The position numbers and the translations under genes were made by a program. Shown here in pieces: positions 51,814 to 59,765 of a DNA stretch of 64,000 nt. The DNA comes from Amphiplicatus sp046296195 (GTDB lineage Bacteria > Pseudomonadota > Alphaproteobacteria > Caulobacterales > Parvularculaceae): assembly GCA_046296195.1 (NCBI GenBank), contig JBKBLR010000004.1, forward strand, positions 62,001 to 126,000, given 5' to 3'. A model generated the notes under the pieces. The model had not been told where the DNA came from. It saw only the letters and a list, made by a program, of their open reading frames with translations, and made no database searches. Every line of letters begins with the position of its first letter. Within the stretch, counting starts at the first letter, position 1.

Positions 51814-52235
51814 CCCAGGCTGAGCTCAGCCTCAATTTCTTCGTCGAGCTTGGCGTCGGCCTCGTCGTGATGCTTGTGTTCGTCGCGCTCGCCGCGCTGA
51901 CGATCAAGGAGCGCCATCGCGACGTCGAGCAATGGCACGTCCTCGTCGGGGCGGGGATCTATGGCGCGCTCTTCGGCGCCGTCATCGGCTTCGTCATCGT
52001 TCCGCTGCGGGCGATCGTCACCGACACCTCGCTGCCGCCGCAATATGCGGCCTTCGGCGGCCTTTCCTTTCTCGCGATCATGATCGCGCTTCGAAGCGGC
52101 GTCATCCTGCGCCTGCCATTCCTCGGCCCGCAGGTGAAGGCGTGGCGGCGCGCCGCGCTCCGCCGTGCGATCGAGAATGCGGAAAAGCAGATCGGCAAGC
52201 TCGGCGGGCCGCATCCGCCGACGCCGAAAATGTAG
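51810..52235 (+). CDS. Membrane protein of unknown function coupled to nuoD
   Basis: A 141-residue protein starting at GTG 51810, which overlaps the nuoD stop (GTGA). Three hydrophobic segments are seen: ELGVGLVVMLVFVALAALTI, GAGIYGALFGAVIGFVIVPL and AAFGGLSFLAIMIALRSGVI. A basic cytosolic tail (KAWRRAALRRAIENAEKQIG) ends the protein. It is in the position usually held by nuoE. The sequence has nothing in common with NuoE (no thioredoxin-like Cys set). The function is unknown; a complex I accessory role is only suggested by coupling. Confidence 0.75.
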   Translation: MTQAELSLNFFVELGVGLVVMLVFVALAALTIKERHRDVEQWHVLVGAGIYGALFGAVIGFVIVPLRAIVTDTSLPPQYAAFGGLSFLAIMIALRSGVILRLPFLGPQVKAWRRAALRRAIENAEKQIGKLGGPHPPTPKM

Positions 52236-52638
52236 GCCTGAAAAAATCTTCCGTGAAGCGCTTCCGGACCGCATCCTGGGGGCGCGACGGGCGCCGGCCG
52301 ACGCCCGCGCCGGTTGCGCAGAGGCCGCGCCGGCCGTTAACCATGAAGATCGTTGATCTGTAAGCGGAACAAGGGGGCGGTCCCCCGACTTATCCCCCTC
52401 TTTGTCCCCCACCTTATCCCCCAGGTTATCCCACCCCTTTCCGGGCGGCCCTAGGATCCAACTTTCCCAAGGACGCATGGCGCCAAGGCCAGGGCGAGGA
52501 AGGATGGATGGAAGGCGAATGGAAGCAGGTGCGATCGATCGGGAGGAGCGCATGGCGGGGCGGGCGCCCCCGTTTCCGGCTCCCGCGCGGCTCATGCTAG
52601 CTAGGGATTGTCGTCTTTAACCACCAAGAAGCAGAGCC
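52236..52638. other. 403-bp gene-free gap after the nuo block
   Basis: No convincing gene is seen. The gap begins with an A-run (52241-52246) 5 bases after the preceding stop, holds an array of four 12-bp repeats (52382-52429) and a GGGGGCGGTCCCCC inverted repeat just before it (52373-52386). It ends with a purine-rich stretch ahead of the aminotransferase. No clear terminator for the nuo transcript is visible. Confidence 0.7.
52382..52429. repeat. Four 12-bp tandem repeats, consensus CCCCCnnnTTAT
   Basis: Units are CCCCCGACTTAT, CCCCCTCTTTGT, CCCCCACCTTAT and CCCCCAGGTTAT, directly adjoining, followed by a partial CCCACC. The first five and last positions are fixed; positions 6-8 vary, and unit 2 has TTTGT for TTAT. 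Read across the unit border, each gives TTATCCCCC or a close form, in the same orientation and about one helical turn apart. Its function is unknown. Confidence 0.85.
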
Positions 52639-53928
52639 ATGAAGAACACGCCGTCCCTTATCGACCGTCATCGCGCCGTCATGCCGTCCTGGGCGACGCT
52701 CTATTACAAGGAGCCGATCGCGCTCGTGTCGGGCGAGGGGCGGCGCGTGAAGGATGCGCAAGGGAACGAGTATCTCGATTTCTTCGCCGGCATCCTCACC
52801 AACATGCTCGGCTACAACGTGCCTGAGGTCGTCGAGGCGGTGCGCGATCAGGCCGGCAAGATCATGCACTCCTCGACGCTCTACCTCATCGAATCGCAGA
52901 TCGAGCTCGCCGAGGAAATCGCGGCGCTCTCCGGCATTCCCGACGCGCGCGTCTTCTTCACCACCTCGGGCAGCGAGGCGAACGACGCCGCGCTGATGCT
53001 CGCGACAACCTATCGGCGATCGAACCAGGTGCTGGCGATGCGCTATTCCTATCACGGGCGCACGATGTCCACCGTGCCGGTGACCGGCCACTCGACCTGG
53101 TCGCCATCGTCCTATTCACCCTTCGTCGTCAATTATCTTCAGGGCAGCTATCCGTTCCGCGCGCCCTTCGGTCATCTGCCAGCGGATCAATATATCGCGG
53201 CGGCGGTCGCCGACCTTCAGGAAACGCTCGATGTCGCCTCGGCGGGGGATGTCGCCTGTCTCATCGCCGAGCCGATCACCGGCGTCGGCGGCTTCGGAAC
53301 GCCCCCTGACGGCATGTTCGGGGCCCTGCAGAAGGTTCTGAAGGAGCGCGGCATCCTCTTCATTTCCGACGAGGTGCAGACCGGCTGGGGCCGCACGGGC
53401 GAGCATTTCTGGGGCTATCAGGCGCATGGCGTCGCGCCCGACATGCTCACCTTCGCCAAGGGCGTCGGCAATGGGCTCGCCATCGGCGGGGTCGTCGCGC
53501 GCGCGGAGATCATGAACTGCCTGAAGGCGAATTCGCTTTCCACTTTCGGCGGCAATCCCTTGGCGACGCGCGGCGCGCTCGAAACGCTGCGTTATGTGAA
53601 ACGCCATGATTTGCAGGCGAATGCGCTGGCGCGCGGCGCGGAATTGCGTGCCGGGCTTGAGGCGCTGGCGAACAAGCACGAACCGATCGGCGAGGTGCGC
53701 GGCAAGGGGCTGATGCAGGCGATCGAGTTCGCCGACCGCAGGACGAAGGCGCCGAATGCGGCCGCCTCGCTGGCGCTGCTTGAAGAAACGCGCGCGCGCG
53801 GCCTGCTCATCGGGCGCGGCGGGCTCTACGCCAATTGCAACCGCATCGCGCCGCCGTTGACGATCACCCGGGAGGAAATCGCCGAGGGTCTGTCGATCCT
53901 TGATGCGGCGATGGCGGCGGCCGGATGA
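52639..53928 (+). CDS. Class III aminotransferase (alanine-glyoxylate aminotransferase 2-like)
   Basis: PLP-dependent transaminase of 429 residues. The PLP Lys274 is in MLTFAKGVGNGLAIGG. Conserved class III blocks are YLDFFAGILTNMLGYNVPEV, VFFTTSGSEANDAALMLAT, YSYHGRTMSTVPVTGHSTW, LIAEPITGVGGFGTPP and ISDEVQTGWGRTGEHFWGY. The GILTNMLGYN and HSSTLYLIESQ segments resemble AGXT2-type enzymes that use alanine, beta-aminoisobutyrate or dimethylarginine. Substrate is not fixed by sequence alone. It is monocistronic, converging on hrpB with a 5-base gap. Confidence 0.9.
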   Translation: MKNTPSLIDRHRAVMPSWATLYYKEPIALVSGEGRRVKDAQGNEYLDFFAGILTNMLGYNVPEVVEAVRDQAGKIMHSSTLYLIESQIELAEEIAALSGIPDARVFFTTSGSEANDAALMLATTYRRSNQVLAMRYSYHGRTMSTVPVTGHSTWSPSSYSPFVVNYLQGSYPFRAPFGHLPADQYIAAAVADLQETLDVASAGDVACLIAEPITGVGGFGTPPDGMFGALQKVLKERGILFISDEVQTGWGRTGEHFWGYQAHGVAPDMLTFAKGVGNGLAIGGVVARAEIMNCLKANSLSTFGGNPLATRGALETLRYVKRHDLQANALARGAELRAGLEALANKHEPIGEVRGKGLMQAIEFADRRTKAPNAAASLALLEETRARGLLIGRGGLYANCNRIAPPLTITREEIAEGLSILDAAMAAAG

Positions 53929-53933
53929 CGGGA

Positions 53934-56387
53934 TCAGCGCTCGCGCGCGAGCCGCGCCTTGGTCTTGCCGACATGGGCGCGCGCCGTCGCGGGGTCGTCC
54001 GGCCAGTCATGCTTCGGATATTGCCCGCGCATGTCCTTGGCCATGTCGCGATAGCCCTCGCGCCAGAAGCGCGGCAGGTCCTTCGTCAGGGCGACCGGCC
54101 GGCCCGCCGGCGAAAGCAGCGAGACGACCAGCGGAACCTTGCCGCGGATGACGGAGGGATGCTCGGCGAGGCCATAGAATTCCTGCACGCGCGCCTCGAC
54201 CCTCGGGCCGCCCTCCGCGGCGTAATCGATGGCGATGCGCCGGCCCGCCGGGGTTTCGATGGCCGAGGGCGCGAGCGCCTCAATCTCCCGCTGAAGCCGC
54301 CAGTCGAGAAGGCTGAAGACTCCGACGCGAAGATCGTCAGGACCCGGACGGTCAATGTCGGGAGGATCGCCGAGGAGGGGCGCGAGCCAGTCCTCCAGCC
54401 GGGCGAGCAGCATCGCCTCGGAAAAGGCGGGCCAGGCGCCGCCTTCCTGCGCATGGACAAGATTGAGCCTTGCGAGCGCGCCGTCGATCGCGGCCCTGCC
54501 GTTGAGAAGCGCAAGCCCCTCCCGGCGCAAGGCGGCGAGGATGGCGGCGCGCGCGACATCGCCGGCGGGCCTTGGCAGCGGCGCTGCGTCAAGTTCGATG
54601 GCGCCGAGGCGTTTGATGCGCCGCCCCGAAACCGAGCGCCGGGCGGGATCGAACTCCGCCGTCTCCTCAACCGTCACCTCGCCGAGCGTGAGCGCATCGG
54701 CCTCGGCCAAAGGTGCGGCGGCGAGGATGCGTGCGCCGGCCGCCGCGCCCGTCGAATCCGCGACCGCGAGCCATTTTTCGTTGGCGAGCGCATCCCCCGC
54801 CTCGAGGAAAACGAGCCGTCCGCTGGCGAGCTGGTAGCGGCGCTCCTTGCCAGAGCGATCAGTCTCGGCGCGCGCGATCGACTGGGGCAGGGCGCCGGCG
54901 ATCGCGCGTCCCGCTGCGCCGATGGGGGCGGGTTCCGCGCCCTTCGCCCAGGCGTTCGCCTGCGCTTTCAGCGCAGAAGCGCGCGGGCCATGGTCTTGCC
55001 GCAAGCGCTCGAGCCGGTCGCGCAGGTCGGTCGAGCCGCCGCCAAGGCCGCGCTCGCTGATGAGCGCGGCGATCTCGGCGGCGAGCGCACGCTCGGCCTC
55101 GGTGCGCGCGCCCGCAATCATCGCGGCGAGCCGCGGCGCCATCGGCAGCGCGGCCATGTCGCGCCCGCGCGCCGTCAGCCTTCCCTCGGCGTCGAGCGCG
55201 CCGAGCGCGGCGAGCGCTGCGCGCGCCGCAATGAGACGCCCCGGCGGCGGCGGATCGATGAAGGCAAGGCGCGCGGCGTCAGTTTCGCCCCATTCGGCGA
55301 GCGCCAGCACGAGCCCGTCGAGATTGGCGGCGAGGATTTCAGGGACGGGTTCTGCGGGAAGTCCGCGCGTTCCTTCCTCGTCCCACAGGCGATAGCAGAC
55401 GCCCGGGCCGAGGCGCCCGGCGCGGCCGCGGCGCTGGTCGACGCTGGCGCGCGAGGCGCGGCGGGTGACAAGCGTCGCTCCGACGCCGTCGGGATCATAA
55501 TCGGCGACGCGCGCAAGGCCGGCGTCGATGACGATGGCGACGCCTTCGATCGTCAGCGAACTTTCGGCGATGTCGGTCGCGATGACGACCTTGCGCTTTC
55601 CCGCCGGCGCCGGCGCGACCGCACGGTCCTGATCTGCGGGCGACAGCGCGCCATAAAGCGGGGCGATGAGGATGTCGGGGGGCAGATCGGCAAGGCGCTC
55701 GGCCGTGCGCAGGATCTCGCGCATGCCCGGCAGGAAGACGAGCAGGGAGCCGTCATGCGCGGCCAGCGCGCGGCAAACGGCGCGCGCGGCCTGGTCTTCG
55801 ATCGGGTCGGAGGACCTGCCGAGATAGATCGTCTCGACCGGAAAGCTGCGGCCGGCGCTCTCGACGACGCCGGCGTCGAACGCCGCCGCCATCCGCGCAA
55901 CGTCAAGCGTCGCCGACATCAGGACGAGGCGGAGATCGTCGCGCAGCGCGCCCTGCACGTCGCGCGCGATCGCAAGGCCGAGATCGGCGGCGAGCGAGCG
56001 CTCGTGGAATTCGTCGAAGAGGACGGCGCCGACGCCGGCAAGGTCCGGGTCGCCGAGAATGCGGCGGGTGAACAGGCCGTCGGTGACGACCTCGATGCGG
56101 GTCTTCGCGCTGATGCGCCGGTCGACGCGAGTCGAGAGGCCGATTGTCGCGCCGACTTTCTCGCCGAGCGTCGCCGCCATGCGCTCGGCGGCCATGCGCG
56201 CGGCGATGCGGCGCGGCTCGAGCATCAGGATGCGCCGTCCCGCGAGCCAGCCCTCATCGAGGAGCGCGATCGGAACGCGTGTCGTCTTGCCGGCGCCCGG
56301 CGGCGCGGCGAGGACGAGGCGCGTCTTTTCAGCGAGCGCGGCGCGAAGGCGCGGCAGGGCTTCGTCAATCGGCAGGCCCGCGCTCAT
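53934..56387 (-). CDS. hrpB: ATP-dependent helicase HrpB
   Basis: DEAH-type superfamily 2 RNA helicase homologue of 817 residues. Motif I is LVLAAPPGAGKTTRVPIALL, Ia RILMLEPRRIAARMAAERM, II in AVLFDEFHERSLAADLGLA (DEFH), III LVLMSATLD and VI DQRRGRAGRLGPGVCYRL. The C-terminal HrpB domain has GPRVEARVQEFYGLAEHPSV and PLVVSLLSPAGRPVALTKDL. Its start is 3 bases after the stop of the phosphodiesterase-like gene, so they are probably co-transcribed. The physiological role of HrpB is largely unknown. Confidence 0.95.
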   Translation of the reverse strand: MSAGLPIDEALPRLRAALAEKTRLVLAAPPGAGKTTRVPIALLDEGWLAGRRILMLEPRRIAARMAAERMAATLGEKVGATIGLSTRVDRRISAKTRIEVVTDGLFTRRILGDPDLAGVGAVLFDEFHERSLAADLGLAIARDVQGALRDDLRLVLMSATLDVARMAAAFDAGVVESAGRSFPVETIYLGRSSDPIEDQAARAVCRALAAHDGSLLVFLPGMREILRTAERLADLPPDILIAPLYGALSPADQDRAVAPAPAGKRKVVIATDIAESSLTIEGVAIVIDAGLARVADYDPDGVGATLVTRRASRASVDQRRGRAGRLGPGVCYRLWDEEGTRGLPAEPVPEILAANLDGLVLALAEWGETDAARLAFIDPPPPGRLIAARAALAALGALDAEGRLTARGRDMAALPMAPRLAAMIAGARTEAERALAAEIAALISERGLGGGSTDLRDRLERLRQDHGPRASALKAQANAWAKGAEPAPIGAAGRAIAGALPQSIARAETDRSGKERRYQLASGRLVFLEAGDALANEKWLAVADSTGAAAGARILAAAPLAEADALTLGEVTVEETAEFDPARRSVSGRRIKRLGAIELDAAPLPRPAGDVARAAILAALRREGLALLNGRAAIDGALARLNLVHAQEGGAWPAFSEAMLLARLEDWLAPLLGDPPDIDRPGPDDLRVGVFSLLDWRLQREIEALAPSAIETPAGRRIAIDYAAEGGPRVEARVQEFYGLAEHPSVIRGKVPLVVSLLSPAGRPVALTKDLPRFWREGYRDMAKDMRGQYPKHDWPDDPATARAHVGKTKARLARER

Positions 56388-56390
56388 CGC

Positions 56391-57920
56391 TCAGGCGTCG
56401 GCGAGCGCGGCGGCCCGTTCCGGCGTTGCGTGCCTCCTGTCGAGGAGCAGCGTTTCGATGAAAGCCCGCATGTCGCGGATGTCCTTCACCGCAGCGCGCG
56501 CGGGCGCGTCGCGTCCCGGACCGGCGACGATCATGAAGGCGTCCGGCGCATGATTGCCGCCGCGGCCGGTGCCGAGATGGGCCTCGAGCCGGCCGATCGC
56601 CGGCGATTCGATCGCCGTCGCCGGCGCCTCCGGCGCATAGGCGATGACGAGATCGGGCAGGAAGTCCACGCGCGGGCCGTCGAAGACGGATTTCACCTCG
56701 CGCACCTCGCGGACGAGCGGCGCGCCGGCGGCCGGGGCCGCGACCTTGATCTCGGACAGGCGCGCCTTCAGCCAGGCGACATAATCCGCGACCTCGCCGG
56801 GTTCGATGCAGCCGTCGCGCTCGCGCCCCTTGATGTTGAGGCGGATATACCCTTCGCCGCCGGAGGCGAGGCGGAAAGCCGGCGTCCGCTTCCAGTCGAC
56901 GCCGCTGATGATCGATCGGTTGACGACCCAGTCCTGGACATGCTCGCCGAGAAGATAGGCGAGGCTGAACTGGACGCGGTGCGGGATCGCGGCGCGCAGC
57001 TGCGACATCAGGTTCGGCTTCTTTTCCGGCGCGGGCGCGTCGCCCTTGGAGACGGCCCAGGCGTCATTGAGGCGCGCCATGATGCGGTCAGCGAAATGCT
57101 CCTGCGACCAGTTCGGGACCATGCCGTGAAGCGAGAAGAGGATGATAGTCGCGCCGGCGGCGTCGGCCTTCGCGAAGAGGCGGGCGAGCGCGCGGTCCTG
57201 CGCTTCATATACCGCAAGAAGGGCGTCCGGGTCGGCCTCGGATCCGTAATCGCCGTCAACGACGAGCAGATTGTGCCCGGCGCGATGAACCTCGTAGAAG
57301 CCGACGAGAAAGAAGCGCCAGTCCGCTTTGCGCTCCATCAGCCACAGCGTCGCCGCCGCCTTGGCCTCGACCGAAGCGATGAGATCGTCGCGCATGCGTC
57401 GACTGTGCGCGAGCGTCTTCGGCACCGGCACTTCCTTGCCGATGGGGCGCCGCCCGAAGCGGCGGCGGATCTCGGCGAGCAGAGCCGGGTCGCTCGCGCT
57501 CGCCGCGCCGGTCGACTGGTAGGCCCAGTTAACGATTTCGGTAAGCGGACCCTCCCCGGCGTGCGTCGTGCCGGGATCGAACGCCACTGTGGCGACGCCC
57601 TTTCGGGCAAGATTGTGCCAGAACGGCTCATAACCGAGGCGCGATCGCCAAGCCTGCCGCGCGACGCGGTCGAAGGACATCGCGTCGGGGTCCCACTGGA
57701 AGGGGTAATAGTGGCCATGAACGCCGGGATTGTCTCCGGTGGCGAACGAGGCCCAGATGCTCGCGGTCAACGGATCGGCGGAGGTTGCAAGCTTCGAATA
57801 TGCGCCAGTCTCGACCAGGCGCCGAAAAGCCGGGAGCCGATCAAGATTCGGGCGGATACAGTCGAGACTCATCGAGTCGATGCAGATCGCGAGGACTTTC
57901 GCTTGCTCGGTGTCAACCAT
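56391..57920 (-). CDS. Alkaline phosphatase-fold phosphodiesterase/nucleotide pyrophosphatase-like protein
   Basis: A 509-residue protein from ATG 57920 (AGGGAAG 5 bases ahead). Type I phosphodiesterase features are the metal Asp region VLAICIDSMSLDCIRPNLD, the Thr nucleophile segment TASIWASFATGDNPGVHGH, FEVH-like FYEVHRAGHNLL, and ILFSLHGMVPNWSQEH, then the late His in GGNHAPDAFMIVAG. No signal peptide or transmembrane helix is seen, so it is probably cytosolic. Similar enzymes cut nucleotide or glycan-linked phosphodiesters; the substrate is unknown. It lies upstream of hrpB in one operon and diverges from the flippase-like gene. Confidence 0.83.
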   Translation of the reverse strand: MVDTEQAKVLAICIDSMSLDCIRPNLDRLPAFRRLVETGAYSKLATSADPLTASIWASFATGDNPGVHGHYYPFQWDPDAMSFDRVARQAWRSRLGYEPFWHNLARKGVATVAFDPGTTHAGEGPLTEIVNWAYQSTGAASASDPALLAEIRRRFGRRPIGKEVPVPKTLAHSRRMRDDLIASVEAKAAATLWLMERKADWRFFLVGFYEVHRAGHNLLVVDGDYGSEADPDALLAVYEAQDRALARLFAKADAAGATIILFSLHGMVPNWSQEHFADRIMARLNDAWAVSKGDAPAPEKKPNLMSQLRAAIPHRVQFSLAYLLGEHVQDWVVNRSIISGVDWKRTPAFRLASGGEGYIRLNIKGRERDGCIEPGEVADYVAWLKARLSEIKVAAPAAGAPLVREVREVKSVFDGPRVDFLPDLVIAYAPEAPATAIESPAIGRLEAHLGTGRGGNHAPDAFMIVAGPGRDAPARAAVKDIRDMRAFIETLLLDRRHATPERAAALADA

Positions 57921-58027
57921 GGGGGCTTCCCTGAACTCGACTGCAACCATCGGCCTGCCGTGCCGGTCCAGCGAATTCTATACCGAATGAGAGCGGGCGG
58001 CGCGACCCGCCGGCGGGGGCGGGCCTT

Positions 58028-59002
58028 GTGATCAAGACGATGCTCAAGATCGCCGTGGCGGCGACGATCCTCGTCCTGATCGCCCGGCGGGTCGATTTCT
58101 CTGCGGCGCTCGGGCTGATGCGCGGCGCGGACCCCTATTGGATCGCCGCCTCGATCGCGGTCAGCCTCCTCATCATCGCCGCCGATGCGGCGTTCTGGTC
58201 GGGGTCCATGCGTCCGGCGGGCCTGACGATGAAGTTCCGCACCGGGCTGCTGTTCGGGATCGTCAGCTGGTTCTTCGTCAACATCGCCCCGTCGACCATC
58301 GGCGCCGACGTATTCCGCGCCGCGCAGATGCGGGCGGCGGGCGCGACGACCGCCCGCTCGATCCGGCTTGTCGCGGCGGCGCGCCTGATGTCTTTTGTGG
58401 CGCTGATCGCCGTCATCGGCGCCGGCCTGCCGATCGCCTTCGAGGCGTTCGACTCGCCACGCGACCGGCTGGCGCTCGCTGCGATCTTCGCCGTTTCGCT
58501 CATCTGCCTTGCGGGGCTCATCCTCGGCGGTCCGCTTCTCGGCAAAGCGCCGGCGCGCTTTCGTCGCGGGCCGCTCGCGTTCGCCGCCGAGCTTTCGGCG
58601 GATACCCGGCTCCTGCTGCGGCGGACAGGCCCGAAGGGCTGGTTCTTTCTCCTCGTGCAGCATCTCTTGCGCTTTGCCGGCGTCCTCTGCATCGCCGCTT
58701 CGCTTGGCGAGAAGGTCGACGCAGCGGCGCTTTTCGCGCTGGTCCCGTCAGCATTTCTCGCCGCGATGATCCCGATCAGCTTCGGCGGCTGGGGCGTGCG
58801 CGAGGCGAGCTTCGTTTACTTCCTCGGGGTCGCCGGGATTGACGCGCCGGCGGCGCTCGCGATTTCAATCCTGTTCGGACTGACGCGCATCCTCATCGGC
58901 GGGGCTGGCGGACTGCTCTGGCTTATCGCGCGCAAGGAGCATTTCAGCGTCGGGCTCGAGGCTGGCGCAGGCGCCGCCGATGATGTCAGAACCACATCCT
59001 GA
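58028..59002 (+). CDS. Flippase-like integral membrane protein (LPG synthase transmembrane family, UPF0104)
   Basis: A 324-residue protein with about eight hydrophobic helices, start GTG 58028. The family pattern includes YWIAASIAVSLLIIAADAAF, LLFGIVSWFFVNIAPSTIGA, ADVFRAAQMRAAGATTARSI and MIPISFGGWGVREASFVYFL (the conserved GG-x-G-x-RE). Only the membrane part of MprF-type proteins is present, without the aminoacyl transferase domain. Probably moves or scrambles a lipid-linked molecule. It overlaps the convergent copB gene by 17 bases. Confidence 0.88.
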   Translation: MIKTMLKIAVAATILVLIARRVDFSAALGLMRGADPYWIAASIAVSLLIIAADAAFWSGSMRPAGLTMKFRTGLLFGIVSWFFVNIAPSTIGADVFRAAQMRAAGATTARSIRLVAAARLMSFVALIAVIGAGLPIAFEAFDSPRDRLALAAIFAVSLICLAGLILGGPLLGKAPARFRRGPLAFAAELSADTRLLLRRTGPKGWFFLLVQHLLRFAGVLCIAASLGEKVDAAALFALVPSAFLAAMIPISFGGWGVREASFVYFLGVAGIDAPAALAISILFGLTRILIGGAGGLLWLIARKEHFSVGLEAGAGAADDVRTTS

Positions 59003-59765
59003 CGCCGGCGACGAACGAGACCGCGCCGACATTCTCGCCGTCGGCGCGCGCCAGGTCCGCCGTCTCGCCGACCTTGCGTTCCCAGTTGACGCCGACATAG
59101 GGCGCGAACTGGCGGATGATCTCATAGCGCAGGCGAAGCCCGATCTCCGCGGTCGAAAGCCCCGATCCGACGCCGACCTCCTCGACCGATTGCACGGCGA
59201 CGTTCAGCTCCGTCCGCGGCTGCAGGATGAGGCGCTGGGTGAGGAGAAGATCATACTCCGCCTCAACGCGCGCCGACACGTCGCCCTCGCCGCTGACAAA
59301 GACGGCGGCGTCGATCTCGAACCAGTAAGGCGCAAGGCCCTGGACGCCGATGACGCCGAAGGTTCGGTCGGCGCCGTGCACGAAATCGTGGCGGACGCCC
59401 GCCTGAACATCGAAGAACCGCGAGACGGGCCGCGACCACAGCGCCTGCAGCTCGGCTTCCTCGAAGCGGCCGGCGTCGAAGTCCCGATGGATTTCAGATT
59501 TCACCCACAGCTTGTTGCGGTCGGTTCCCCACCAGCCCTGACCGTCGAAGAGAAGCGCCGGCGCGCCGTCGTTCGACTGGTATTCAAGCCGGTCGGCGAG
59601 CAGGAACGAGGCCGGCATGCGGCCATGCTCCTTCTTCAGCGCCGCGCGCGCCGCCGCCATGGCGTCGCGATCGTAATAGGCGTCAGCCTGCGCGCCGGGC
59701 TGCTGCGCCGCAGCGGGCGCTGCAAAGGTCAGAGCAACAAGCGCGCATGTAAGCGGCGTTCGCAT
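58986..59765 (-). CDS. copB: Copper resistance protein B
   Basis: Outer-membrane copper protein of 259 residues with signal peptide MRTPLTCALVALTFAAPAAA. The C-terminal beta-barrel of CopB follows: ADRLEYQSNDGAPALLFDGQ, WWGTDRNKLWVKSEI, EAELQALWSRPVSRFFDVQA and ARVEAEYDLLLTQRLILQPR, ending FVAGVRMWF. The Met/His-rich N-terminal part found in longer CopB proteins is absent. Its ATG overlaps the copA stop. It is last in the cusF-like/copA/copB operon. Confidence 0.94.
   Translation of the reverse strand: MRTPLTCALVALTFAAPAAAQQPGAQADAYYDRDAMAAARAALKKEHGRMPASFLLADRLEYQSNDGAPALLFDGQGWWGTDRNKLWVKSEIHRDFDAGRFEEAELQALWSRPVSRFFDVQAGVRHDFVHGADRTFGVIGVQGLAPYWFEIDAAVFVSGEGDVSARVEAEYDLLLTQRLILQPRTELNVAVQSVEEVGVGSGLSTAEIGLRLRYEIIRQFAPYVGVNWERKVGETADLARADGENVGAVSFVAGVRMWF

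Noticed and set aside
52390..52434. Replication origin with DnaA boxes
   Set aside because: The repeats give TTATCCCCC rather than TTATCCACA, there is no AT-rich unwinding region, and no hemE, dnaA or parAB is near. Kept only as an unexplained repeat.
53925..58031. Very long open frame on the plus strand opposite hrpB and the phosphodiesterase gene (over 1300 codons)
   Set aside because: It is antisense to two genes with clear motifs, its composition is Arg/Ala/Asp-rich noise, and such shadows are usual at this GC content.
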